Positions 7,429 through 15,237 of a stretch of DNA of 39,523 nt are shown here, piece by piece. The notes under the pieces were generated by a model. That model ran no database searches. It saw only the letters and a program-made list of their open reading frames with translations, and was not told the DNA's origin. Source of the stretch: Nitrospinota bacterium (GTDB lineage Bacteria > Nitrospinota > Nitrospinia > JACRGO01); NCBI GenBank assembly GCA_016212295.1, contig JACRGO010000173.1, positions 1-39,523 of the forward strand, read 5' to 3'. The first letter of the stretch is position 1; each line of letters begins with the position of its first letter. The position numbers and the translations under genes were made by a program.

Positions 7429-8598
7429 ATGATTACGTATGAGTCCGATCTGCACCAGGCAAGGATCAAGGTTTTCGGGATAGGCGGGGGCGGGGGCAAC
7501 ACGGTGAATTGCCTTGCCAGGAAAAAAGTCCGCGGGGTCAATATGTACCTGTTGAACACGGATAAGCAGGCGCTGAGCGTCTCCCAGGTGCCTAATAAAA
7601 TCGGATTAGGGCAATCCCTGACCAAGGGACTCGGGGCCGGGGCGAACCCGCAAATCGGCAGGGAAGCGGCTCTGGAGTCAGAGGGAGTTATAAAGAACAT
7701 GATGCAGGGGAGCGATCTCCTGTTCCTGGCTGTTGGCATGGGAGGCGGCACGGGCACTGGGGCCTCGCCGGAAGTAGCAAGGATCGCCAGGGAGGAAGGC
7801 ATCCTCACGGTTGCCGTCGTCACCCTTCCCTTTTCCTTTGAGGGCAAGAGGAGAATGGCCACTGCGCTCGAAGGACTTGAGAGACTCAAGGAGTACGTGG
7901 ACACAAGCATCATTATCGAAAACCAGAAAATAATGCCTCTCATCTGCAAAAGCTCAACAATGGGGGAGTCCTTTGAAATAGTGGATAACGTCCTTTGCCG
8001 GGCCGTCATGGCAATAACCGACCTGATAACCAAGCCGGGATTGATTAATCTTGATTTCGCGGATTTAAGATCAGTTCTCAAGGAAGGAGGCTCCGCCTTC
8101 ATGGTGACCGGCGCGGCGTCCGGCCGGGAAAGGGCCAAAAAAGCAGCGGCCCTGGCCATCCAAAGTCCCCTCATGATGCGGAATTCCCTGGAAGGGGCAA
8201 GAAGGATCATAATCAATATTTCCGGGAATTCGGAAATGACGCTGGAAGAGGTGGACGAGGCCGCGTCACTGGTCCATAAAAAGGCCGACGAGGAATGCCA
8301 CATCATTGTAGGCGCGGTGATAGATGAATACCTGGGGGATGAAATTCGCGTTACCGTGATAGCCACTGAATTCAATGATGAACTGGAGGAGGCGCACCAT
8401 CCAATCGGAATAAGCCACGGCGGGAGCCTGAAGGCGTCCTTATACACGGAAACCATTCTTTCGCAAAAACTGCCTAGTACGGTAAAAACGCTTTACGAAT
8501 CCTCAACCGGGAAAAAATTTGTCGCCCAGGAATCCAACCTGGATTGCCCGGCTTATCTAAGGAAAAAACGGGAGATGATGGATAAATCTCAGTATTGA
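7429..8598 (+). CDS. ftsZ: FtsZ cell-division GTPase (possibly a second copy)
   Basis: 389 residues. FtsZ forms the cytoplasmic division ring by GTP-dependent polymerisation. The GTP-binding parts are complete: VFGIGGGGGN at 16-24, NTDKQAL, the tubulin signature GGGTGTG at 105-111, and the T7 loop NLDFAD at 207-212 that completes the catalytic site of the next subunit. The end, LDCPAYLRKK at 371-380, resembles the conserved C-terminal peptide that binds FtsA/ZipA, so membrane-ring attachment is possible. The linker is short. RBS AAGGAGG lies eight bases before the ATG. No ftsA, ftsQ or mur genes are near; the only operon partner is a DeoR regulator. Whether it is the only FtsZ of the genome cannot be seen here. 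Confidence 0.93.
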   Translation: MITYESDLHQARIKVFGIGGGGGNTVNCLARKKVRGVNMYLLNTDKQALSVSQVPNKIGLGQSLTKGLGAGANPQIGREAALESEGVIKNMMQGSDLLFLAVGMGGGTGTGASPEVARIAREEGILTVAVVTLPFSFEGKRRMATALEGLERLKEYVDTSIIIENQKIMPLICKSSTMGESFEIVDNVLCRAVMAITDLITKPGLINLDFADLRSVLKEGGSAFMVTGAASGRERAKKAAALAIQSPLMMRNSLEGARRIIINISGNSEMTLEEVDEAASLVHKKADEECHIIVGAVIDEYLGDEIRVTVIATEFNDELEEAHHPIGISHGGSLKASLYTETILSQKLPSTVKTLYESSTGKKFVAQESNLDCPAYLRKKREMMDKSQY

Positions 8599-8636
8599 CA
8601 AATCCCGGTCTTGGGCATACATTATAGTAAGCTTAA

Positions 8637-8790
8637 AAAAAAGCTGAGTGACTAAATTGTCAATAAAAGATATTTAAAATTTCAGATTGCGGATTTTAGA
8701 TTGGAAGAATATAAAAAGAAAAAACTACCACAAATCTAAAATCACAAATCTAAAATTAATTTCATTAACTTTAGCCACTCGCACTGCGAT
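8637..8790. repeat. Composite repeat: family C copy interrupted by family B repeats
   Basis: The outer parts, GCTGAGTGACTAAA near 8642 and TTTAGCCACTCGCACTGC near 8770, match the ends of the C-family element at 26187-26403 and 35908-36102 in the opposite orientation. The middle is instead AAATCTAAAATC-type sequence (family B). It fills most of the 306-base gap between ftsZ and the first cytochrome b gene; I see no gene in the gap. Confidence 0.6.
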
Positions 8791-8904
8791 CTCAAGGAAA
8801 AAACTATAAAATTTTAATGCTGCAAGATTTCTTGCGCGATTTTTATTTATTGTCCTCCCGGGGCGGGTTTCAGGGAATTGCCCGGGGCATTTTGGAGAGG
8901 TCCA

Positions 8905-9651
8905 TTGGCGTCTTATCCAAAAGCGGCTCCGAAAAAGGTTTATTACCTGGTCAGAACGCGCTCTCTCTTTAGTTGCTTCCTGCACTGGGTCTTTTTCCTT
9001 TCAGTTGTTGTCCTTATCCTCACCGGCTTCTACATCGCCTCTCCGCTGTTGTTTCATGGACATGGAGAGGCGTTTCAGGCATACATCATGGGATACGCCA
9101 GACTGTCCCATTTCGTGGCCGCCACTTTTCTTATAGCAGGCTTTGCCCTTCGCCTGTATCTCTCCTTCTTCCTTTGCAGCCGCCACGATATCCTGGACAT
9201 CCTGCCGACCCCTAAAAATATCGCCGGGGCCGCCAAACTGGCCTTTTATTACCTCACCTTCCACGGTCCGCATCACATTTACAGATACGTAAATCCCCTG
9301 GGCGGGATAGGGGTTTTTTCCCTTATCACCTTCTGCGCGGTCCAGATAGGCACAGGATTTTTGCTCTATCTCCCATGCGCCGATCCCATTTTTTGGGGAG
9401 GGGCCGTTCCTTTGGCGCAGTCCTTGGTTTTGAAACTGGGAGGACTTCAATCGGTCCGCCTGATCCATCACATAGTGATGTTTTTCCTCATGGCCTTTAT
9501 TGTTATCCATGTTTATTTGCAGATTTGGAAGAACACCATGTTCGAAGAGGCGGACATTGCCTCAATTTTTTCCGGATACAAGATGTTCCCGGAAGAGATA
9601 GTCAGGGTGTTTGACAAGGGGTTCGAGTCTTATGAAGTAAAGGAAGAATGA
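8905..9651 (+). CDS. hyaC: Hydrogenase cytochrome b subunit, first copy (HyaC-like)
   Basis: 248 residues from the TTG at 8905, preceded by GGAGAGG at 8894-8900. This start is supported because the resulting MASYPKAAPKK opening parallels MASIIPTPKIPK of the second cytochrome b downstream. Membrane protein with about four hydrophobic helices and histidines suited to haem b: LHWVFFLSVV, RLSHFVAATF, QSVRLIHHIVMFF, and VIHVYLQIW near the end. It anchors the periplasmic hydrogenase dimer and passes electrons to the quinone pool. It precedes the small subunit gene, which is unusual since hyaC normally follows the large subunit. A 126-base repeat-filled gap separates it from the small subunit gene. 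Confidence 0.88.
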   Translation: MASYPKAAPKKVYYLVRTRSLFSCFLHWVFFLSVVVLILTGFYIASPLLFHGHGEAFQAYIMGYARLSHFVAATFLIAGFALRLYLSFFLCSRHDILDILPTPKNIAGAAKLAFYYLTFHGPHHIYRYVNPLGGIGVFSLITFCAVQIGTGFLLYLPCADPIFWGGAVPLAQSLVLKLGGLQSVRLIHHIVMFFLMAFIVIHVYLQIWKNTMFEEADIASIFSGYKMFPEEIVRVFDKGFESYEVKEE

Positions 9652-9654
9652 TAA

Positions 9655-9761
9655 ATAAGATTTCAAATTTCAAATTTCAGATTTCAAATCTTAAATCTTA
9701 AATCTTAAATTTCAAATTTCAAATTTCAAATCTTAAATCCTAAATCTCAAATTTGAGATTT
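9655..9761. repeat. AAATTTCAAATC-type tandem repeat (family B) with a 20-base perfect palindrome
   Basis: About ten loose copies of a nine- to ten-base unit (ATTTCAAAT / CTTAAATCT) lie between the first cytochrome b stop and the small-subunit start, inside the presumed operon. The end is a perfect palindrome AAATCTCAAATTTGAGATTT at 9742-9761, about ten bases before the ribosome site. Similar repeats occur at 8680-8760, 15056-15211, 17505-17577 and 38518-38575. Confidence 0.8.
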
Positions 9762-9777
9762 GACGAAAGGGGGATAT

Positions 9778-10887
9778 ATGGAACAAAAGGAATTCATGGA
9801 AAAACATAAAATGCTTTACAGCCTGGACCGGAGGGAGTTCATGCTTTTTTGCACGAAAATAGCCGCTGTGCTTGGTCTGGCCCCTTCATTCATTCCAAAA
9901 ATAGCCGAGGCCATTGAGGAGGGCGCGAAAAAACCCTCTGTCATCTGGCTGCACCTGGCCGAGTGCACAGGGGACAGCGAGGCGTTCATCCGGAGCACAT
10001 ATCCCTCCATTGAGGAACTGGTCCTTAACATCCTGTCGGTTGATTACCACGAGACCATCATGGCGTCCGCCGGCGATCAAGCCGAGGAACTCCTTGAAAA
10101 AGTCATGCGCGAAAACAAGGGAAAATACCTTGCCATACTGGAGGGGGCCATACCAACCGGCACTCCCCCTGGACCAGGAGGCAAGCCCGGCGGATTTTTA
10201 ACCATCGGAAAACGCACCGGGATGGAACTGGCGAGGGAGGTTTGCTCGAACGCCTTCGCCGCAATATGCGTTGGGACCTGCTCATGCTTCGGCGGCGTGC
10301 AGGCCCAATACCCAAATCCAACAGGGGCAAAAGGGGTAGAGGACGCCATAGGCGTTCCCACCCTCAAGATCCCGGGCTGTCCGCATAACGTTGTCAATTC
10401 CGTTGCCACGGTGGTCAACTTCCTGCTCCTTGGCTCCCTGCCCAGGACCGATAAATACGGCCGTCCCCTCTTCGCTTATGGAAAGAGAATCCACGACCAT
10501 TGTCCAAGGCGGGCGCACTTCGACGCGGGCCAATTCGTGGAAAAATTCGGGGACGAGGGGGCGATGAACAGATATTGCCTGTACAAGATGGGGTGCAAGG
10601 GACCGCAAACCTACCACAACTGCTCCCTGGCGGAGTATAACGACGGCACATCCTGGCCCGTGAAGGGAGGGCACGGGTGCATAGGCTGCTCGGAACCGAA
10701 TTTCTGGGACGACATGGCCCCGTTCTACGAGAGGCTGCCGGACGTCAAATTGCCAGGAGTCGAGGCCACGGCGGACAAGGTGGGATTTGCGCTGGTTGGG
10801 GCAGCGGCGGCGGGCGCCGCCGTCCACGGCGCTTACACTTTCATCAACCGCGGAAAATTCAGAAACCGCGAAGAAGAAAAGGAGTAA
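9778..10887 (+). CDS. hyaA: [NiFe] hydrogenase small subunit, group 1-type, with Asp at a proximal-cluster Cys position
   Basis: 369 residues from ATG 9778 (good site AAAGGGGG; a TTG 18 bases earlier is less likely). A twin-arginine leader DRREFM (Arg 18-19) predicts Tat export. Cluster ligands are readable: distal His239, Cys242, Cys267, Cys273; medial Cys282, Cys301, Cys304; proximal Cys63, Cys168 and Cys201. The fourth proximal ligand, Cys in the usual ECTGCSES motif, is Asp66 (ECTGDSEAF). There is an additional Cys170 (GTCSC). The C-terminus has one hydrophobic anchor (about 335-355) and a basic tail. With the large subunit it oxidises H2 in the periplasm. No maturation genes (hyp, protease) are in the window. 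Confidence 0.95.
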   Translation: MEQKEFMEKHKMLYSLDRREFMLFCTKIAAVLGLAPSFIPKIAEAIEEGAKKPSVIWLHLAECTGDSEAFIRSTYPSIEELVLNILSVDYHETIMASAGDQAEELLEKVMRENKGKYLAILEGAIPTGTPPGPGGKPGGFLTIGKRTGMELAREVCSNAFAAICVGTCSCFGGVQAQYPNPTGAKGVEDAIGVPTLKIPGCPHNVVNSVATVVNFLLLGSLPRTDKYGRPLFAYGKRIHDHCPRRAHFDAGQFVEKFGDEGAMNRYCLYKMGCKGPQTYHNCSLAEYNDGTSWPVKGGHGCIGCSEPNFWDDMAPFYERLPDVKLPGVEATADKVGFALVGAAAAGAAVHGAYTFINRGKFRNREEEKE

Positions 10888-10890
10888 AAA

Positions 10891-12552
10891 ATGGGCACAC
10901 GGCATGTGATTGATCCTATCACCAGAATCGAAGGCCATCTCCGGATAGAAATAGAGGTGGAAGACGGAAAGGTCAAGGACGCATGGAGCAGCGGGACCCT
11001 TTGGAGGGGCTTCGAGGTTTTCCTCAGGGACCGCGATCCGAGGGACGCATGGATCATCACCCAGCGCGCCTGCGGCGTCTGCACCACGGTCCACGCCCTT
11101 GCCTCGGTGCAGTGCGTGGAAAACGCCTTGGGGATACAAGTCCCGGACAACGCCCGCCTGGTCCGCAACCTTATCATGGGCGCGCAATACCTTCACGACC
11201 ACCCGGTGCATTTTTACCATCTCCACGCCCTGGATTGGGTCGATATCGTATCGGCCCTGAACGCCGACCCCAAGGCGGCAAGCGATCTGGCCTATTCCAT
11301 TAACCCCAACGCGCCCAAATCCGGCGCGGGTGATTTCCAGGCCGTGAAGGAAAAGCTCGCCCATTTCGTCAACCGGGGCCAGTTGGGTCCATTCGACAAC
11401 GCCTATTGGGGACATCCGGCGTACAAGCTTCCGCCAGAGGCCAACCTGATGGCCGTGTCGCACTATCTGGACGCCCTGGCCCTTCAGGCAAAGGCCGCTC
11501 GGATGCACGCCATCCTCGGCGGAAAGAACCCGCATATCCAGACCTATACGGTGGGCGGGGTGACATGCGTGGCCGACCTCAATCCTGACCGGCTCGGACA
11601 ATTTCTGTACATTCTCAGGGAGGTAAAGTCCTTTGTTGAGAACGTGTACCTGCCGGACGTACTGGCTGTTGCGCCTTTTTATCTGGATTGGGCCTCCATC
11701 GGCGGCGGCCTGAGGAATTATCTGAGCTATGGACTCTATCCTCAAAAGGGGGGCAAGGAGCCGGAGAATCTCTTCTTCCCCAGAGGCGCGGTATTCGACA
11801 GAGACCTGTCCAAGGCCCATCCTGTGTATGAGGGAAAGATCACGGAAGAAGTCACGCATTCATGGTATAAATACACGGAGAACAAGCCCCTGCATCCAAG
11901 CGTTGGGCAAACTGACCCTTGGTACACCGGCATCGAGACTGAAACGGACGGAAAATATTCCTGGCTCAAGACCCCGAGGTACGAGGGAAAGGCCATGGAG
12001 GTGGGGCCGCTGGCGAGGATGGTGGTGAATTACGCCTCTGGACACAAACCCACGGTTGAAGCGGTGAGCGGTGTTTTAAGGAAATTGGGGCTGGGTCCTG
12101 AGATACTTTTCTCGACCCTGGGCAGGACCGCAGCCAGGGCCATCGAGACCAAGATCATGGCTGACGCAATGGAGGGGTGGCTCAACGAACTGCTAGGCAA
12201 CATCAAAAAGGGGGACATGGAGACGTGCGTGGACGCGCCCATGCCGGATTCAGCCGCCGGTTTCGGAATGACCGAGGCGCCGCGCGGGGCCTTGGGGCAT
12301 TGGATCAATATCCAGGGAAAGAAAATACGGAACTACCAGATGGTGGTGCCAAGCACCTGGAACGGCTCGCCCCGCGACGCCCAGGGCCTGCGGTCTTCCT
12401 TTGAGGAGGCGCTTATCGGCACCCCTGTGGCCGACCCCAAGCGTCCCCTGGAGATATTGAGGACCATTCATTCATTTGATCCTTGCCTGGCCTGCGCGGT
12501 CCATATCATAGACCCAAGGACAAACGAAGTGTATAAAGTGAGGGCGGTGTAA
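10891..12552 (+). CDS. hyaB: [NiFe] hydrogenase large subunit, group 1-type
   Basis: 553 residues, ATG three bases after the small-subunit stop with AGGAG in front. It holds the NiFe active site: RACGVCTTVH gives Cys61 and Cys64, and DPCLACAVH gives Cys532 and Cys535. All four nickel ligands are Cys, so it is not a NiFeSe enzyme. The 15 residues after His538 are the expected propeptide removed by a hydrogenase-specific endopeptidase, whose gene is not here. The family pattern IDPITRIEGHLRIE at the N-terminus is intact. It travels folded with the small subunit through Tat. A long antisense open frame over this gene is a codon-bias shadow. Confidence 0.97.
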   Translation: MGTRHVIDPITRIEGHLRIEIEVEDGKVKDAWSSGTLWRGFEVFLRDRDPRDAWIITQRACGVCTTVHALASVQCVENALGIQVPDNARLVRNLIMGAQYLHDHPVHFYHLHALDWVDIVSALNADPKAASDLAYSINPNAPKSGAGDFQAVKEKLAHFVNRGQLGPFDNAYWGHPAYKLPPEANLMAVSHYLDALALQAKAARMHAILGGKNPHIQTYTVGGVTCVADLNPDRLGQFLYILREVKSFVENVYLPDVLAVAPFYLDWASIGGGLRNYLSYGLYPQKGGKEPENLFFPRGAVFDRDLSKAHPVYEGKITEEVTHSWYKYTENKPLHPSVGQTDPWYTGIETETDGKYSWLKTPRYEGKAMEVGPLARMVVNYASGHKPTVEAVSGVLRKLGLGPEILFSTLGRTAARAIETKIMADAMEGWLNELLGNIKKGDMETCVDAPMPDSAAGFGMTEAPRGALGHWINIQGKKIRNYQMVVPSTWNGSPRDAQGLRSSFEEALIGTPVADPKRPLEILRTIHSFDPCLACAVHIIDPRTNEVYKVRAV

Positions 12553-12629
12553 AAAGATAAAAGAGTTTCAGCCGTATTTTTACATCCCGCTGGCCCCTTT
12601 TTATTAATTTTGAATTTCGCGGGAATGCC

Positions 12630-13325
12630 ATGGCATCAATCATCCCAACGCCGAAAATCCCCAAGCAGGTGGTGAGGGTCCGCAACGCCACCAACCGGGT
12701 CCTGCATTGGCTGGTGTTTTTCGCGGTCATTGACCTTCTAATAACCGGCTACTACATCGGGAACCCCATCCTTGCATACGGCCAGGGGGAGGCATACCAG
12801 GCAACCATCATGGCGGACATTCGTTTCTACCACTTCATAGGCGCCATGGTCCTGGATATCTGCATCATGCTCCGGGTCTATCTGGCCTTCTTCTCTCTCT
12901 ACCACCGCGACTGGCATGAACTCATGCCGACGCCAGGAAACCTGAAGGGGGCCTTTGGAATCATAAAGAGCTACCTCACGTTCAGGAAGCCGCCTTTTTT
13001 CAGATATGTTGATCCTTTTGACGGCATGATGTTCCTTGTGCTCCAGCTTCTGATGGCGCTTCAGTTGTTCACCGGGTTCCAGATTTACGTCCACGGTCTG
13101 GCGCCGGATTACTGGTGGGCGCGGGTGATTCATTTCGGCACGGACTGGACCCTTTGGGCCTTCGGGAGCGCGCAGCACGTGCGGATGGTCCATCACTTGG
13201 TCCAGTGGATCGTCGTCTCCGGGATAATCTTGCATGTGTATATCCAGGTGATAAAGACGGTCATCTGGGAGGACGGCCACATCTCCGCCATCTTCGGAGG
13301 GTATAAATACAAGAATATGGAGTAA
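12630..13325 (+). CDS. hyaC: Hydrogenase cytochrome b subunit, second copy (HyaC-like)
   Basis: 231 residues. Same family as the cytochrome at 8905, with matching landmarks: VLHWLVFFAVIDLLITGYY, RFYHFIGAMV, MPTPGNLKGA, RYVDPFDGM, VRMVHHLVQW and ILHVYIQVIK. Four membrane helices and haem-ligand histidines are visible. It lies 77 bases after the large subunit, the usual hyaC position. Having a cytochrome b on each side of the dimer suggests duplication, with either two alternative electron exits or a heterodimeric anchor; which one is inference. The ribosome site is weak. Confidence 0.92.
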   Translation: MASIIPTPKIPKQVVRVRNATNRVLHWLVFFAVIDLLITGYYIGNPILAYGQGEAYQATIMADIRFYHFIGAMVLDICIMLRVYLAFFSLYHRDWHELMPTPGNLKGAFGIIKSYLTFRKPPFFRYVDPFDGMMFLVLQLLMALQLFTGFQIYVHGLAPDYWWARVIHFGTDWTLWAFGSAQHVRMVHHLVQWIVVSGIILHVYIQVIKTVIWEDGHISAIFGGYKYKNME

Positions 13326-13346
13326 GCAAATGCCGAAGGCCGGGAC

Positions 13347-13391
13347 TCATTGCTTTCCGCGTCCTTCCTCGCGGAAAGCAATGAATCTTTT
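13347..13391 (+). terminator. Rho-independent terminator after the hydrogenase operon
   Basis: Perfect 15-base stem TCATTGCTTTCCGCG (13347-13361) / CGCGGAAAGCAATGA (13370-13384) with an eight-base loop, followed by a short T-rich run. It lies 22 bases after the second cytochrome b stop and faces the convergent ATPase operon. Confidence 0.8.
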
Positions 13392-13500
13392 CCCTCCGTG
13401 CTCTCTGTGTCTTTGTGGTGAAATTTAAAAATCCTTTGCGCCTTTGCGCCTCAGCGGTTCAAAGGTCTCACACAAAGGCACAAAGACCACAAAGAAAACA
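13391..13500. repeat. Palindromic CTTTGTGG / CCACAAAG repeat (family A)
   Basis: TCTCTGTGTCTTTGTGGTG near 13402-13420 is complementary to the CACAAAGACCACAAAG stretch ending near 13495; the middle holds CCTTTGCGCCTTTGCGCCTC. With the terminator and some unassigned AT-rich DNA it fills the 262-base gap between convergent operons. Confidence 0.7.
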
Positions 13501-13587
13501 TCTTCGTGTCTGGTAAATAAAATCTTCTCGGCGACATCTTCCCTTGGTTTTTTGAACTTGATTTGAACTTTGTAATTTCATCAAAAT

Positions 13588-15003
13588 TTATTTTGATTGC
13601 GGCCTTGCAGCGCCATGCAAGTCTGTCTTTTTATACTTCCCTATCAGCTCACGGCTGATCCTGATCCACTCCGATTCCGGCAATATGTTAAGCAGTTCCC
13701 ACCCTGCGTCCAGGGTCCCGGTGATGGTCCTGCTTTCCGGCCCCTGGTGGATGAACTCCTTCTCAAAGGCGTCCGCGAACCGCAAATACTTCCTGTCTGT
13801 TTCCGATAGCCCCTCTTCCCCGATAATCGAGGCCACGCGCCTCTGCTCCACCCCTCTGGCATGGCCCATGTAAAGCTGGTCCGCCAACTGGCGGTGGTCC
13901 TCCCTGGTGCGGTCGAGCCCTATCCCCCTGTCCATAAGCCTGGAAAGGCTGGGGAGAACGTTTATTGGAGGGAAAATCCCCTTGCGGTGGAGTCCGCGAT
14001 CGAGAACGATCTGCCCTTCGGTGATGTATCCCGTGAGGTCCGGGATGGGATGGGTGATGTCGTCATCCGGCATGGACAGAATGGGGATTTGCGTGATGGA
14101 GCCGGCCTTTCCCTTGATCCTTCCCGCGCGCTCATAGATGCTCGCAAGGTCGGTGTACATGTAACCCGGATATCCACGGCGGCCGGGAATCTCCTCGCGC
14201 GAGGAGGAAACCTCCCGCAAGGCGTTGCAGTAGTGGGTCATGTCCGTCAACACCACCAGGACCTGCATGCCCATGTCGAAGGCGAGATACTCCGCTGCGG
14301 TGAGGGCGAACCGTGGAGTCAGTATGCGCTCTATGACCGGATTATCCGCCAGGTTGATGAATACCACTGAGTGCTCGATGGCGCCGGAATTATTAAATGA
14401 ACTCTTGAAATAGTCCGCCTCCCTGGAAGTGATGCCCATGCCGGCGAAGACAAGGGCGAATTTTTCGTCCTTGCGCTGGACCCCGGCGTTTCCGATGATG
14501 TGGTTGGCCATCTCGTTGGCAGGGAGACCGGCGCCGGAAAATATTGGTAGCTTCTGTCCGCGCACCAGGGTGTTGAGTCCGTCAACCGCTGAAAGCCCGG
14601 TCTGGATGAAGTCCCTTGGAAGGTCACGCCGCACCGGATTAATGGCTGGACCGTGGACGTCCCGCCTTGCCAATGGCGGGACCGGCGGCAGGCCGTCAAT
14701 GGGCTCCCCTCCACCGGAAAAGACCCGCCCTAAAACCAGGGGGGATAGGTCGAACTTGGCCCCTTCCTCGTGAAAGCGGATTACCGTGGTCTCTGGATTT
14801 ATCCTCTCGGTCTTGCCGAAGACCTGGACAACAGCGTACTTCTCGCTGACCTCGATGATCTGGCCTGTCCGTATGTCCCCTTCACTCAAATAAAGCGAGG
14901 CAAGGTCCTCAAGGGCTGTGTTCCCTGCGGCACGGACGAAGACCAGCGGGCCTCGAACCGACTCAATGGACCGGTGCTCCCTATATAGTAAATCGTTGGA
15001 CAT
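13588..15003 (-). CDS. atpB: V/A-type ATPase subunit B
   Basis: 471 residues, the regulatory nucleotide-site subunit of the V/A-type rotary ATPase head. The loop that is a Walker A motif in subunit A reads [13 protein letters not shown] here, the normal non-catalytic form. Other landmarks are [18 protein letters not shown] and [21 protein letters not shown]. Last of four ATPase genes on this strand (C-F-A-B). Subunit D, which normally follows B, is absent: downstream lie repeats and the convergent hydrogenase operon. A 234-base repeat-filled gap separates it from subunit A. Confidence 0.96.
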   Translation of the reverse strand: MSNDLLYREHRSIESVRGPLVFVRAAGNTALEDLASLYLSEGDIRTGQIIEVSEKYAVVQVFGKTERINPETTVIRFHEEGAKFDLSPLVLGRVFSGGGEPIDGLPPVPPLARRDVHGPAINPVRRDLPRDFIQTGLSAVDGLNTLVRGQKLPIFSGAGLPANEMANHIIGNAGVQRKDEKFALVFAGMGITSREADYFKSSFNNSGAIEHSVVFINLADNPVIERILTPRFALTAAEYLAFDMGMQVLVVLTDMTHYCNALREVSSSREEIPGRRGYPGYMYTDLASIYERAGRIKGKAGSITQIPILSMPDDDITHPIPDLTGYITEGQIVLDRGLHRKGIFPPINVLPSLSRLMDRGIGLDRTREDHRQLADQLYMGHARGVEQRRVASIIGEEGLSETDRKYLRFADAFEKEFIHQGPESRTITGTLDAGWELLNILPESEWIRISRELIGKYKKTDLHGAARPQSK

Positions 15004-15055
15004 GGGCTTATATAAAATTTAGTTAATAGCGCGGCATGGCAGCAGCCATAGCGGA

Positions 15056-15211
15056 AACAAAACTACAAATTGCAAATGACAAATTACAAATAAATCTCAA
15101 TAACCAAAATTACAAATAACAAACAAGGAAATGGAATTGTTTTGGATATTCGATAATTGTAATTTGTAATTTATTTGTAATTTGTTGTTTGTCATTTGGA
15201 ATTTTGTTTTA
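15056..15211. repeat. Inverted CAAATTACAAATAAA repeat inside the ATPase operon (family B)
   Basis: Left arm about 15056-15100 (with AAATGACAAATTACAAATAA) and right arm about 15165-15211 (with TTATTTGTAATTTGTTGTTT) are mutually complementary, giving a potential hairpin of about 40 pairs with mismatches. It separates subunits A and B. Confidence 0.75.
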
Positions 15212-15237
15212 ACTTTTTGCGGCAAGGCTTAGGCGTC

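Noticed and set aside
9655-9761. CRISPR-like array
   Set aside because: Units are only about nine bases, imperfect and without unique spacers, and no cas gene is in the window.
10282-11859. A 525-codon open frame antisense to the hydrogenase subunits
   Set aside because: It lies over two firmly identified genes with biased third positions; its product is rich in shadow-type residues and has no recognisable domain.
12460-12552. Possible NiFeSe hydrogenase, given the Sec locus nearby
   Set aside because: The last nickel-binding motif is DPCLACAVH with TGC codons; no in-frame UGA is present.
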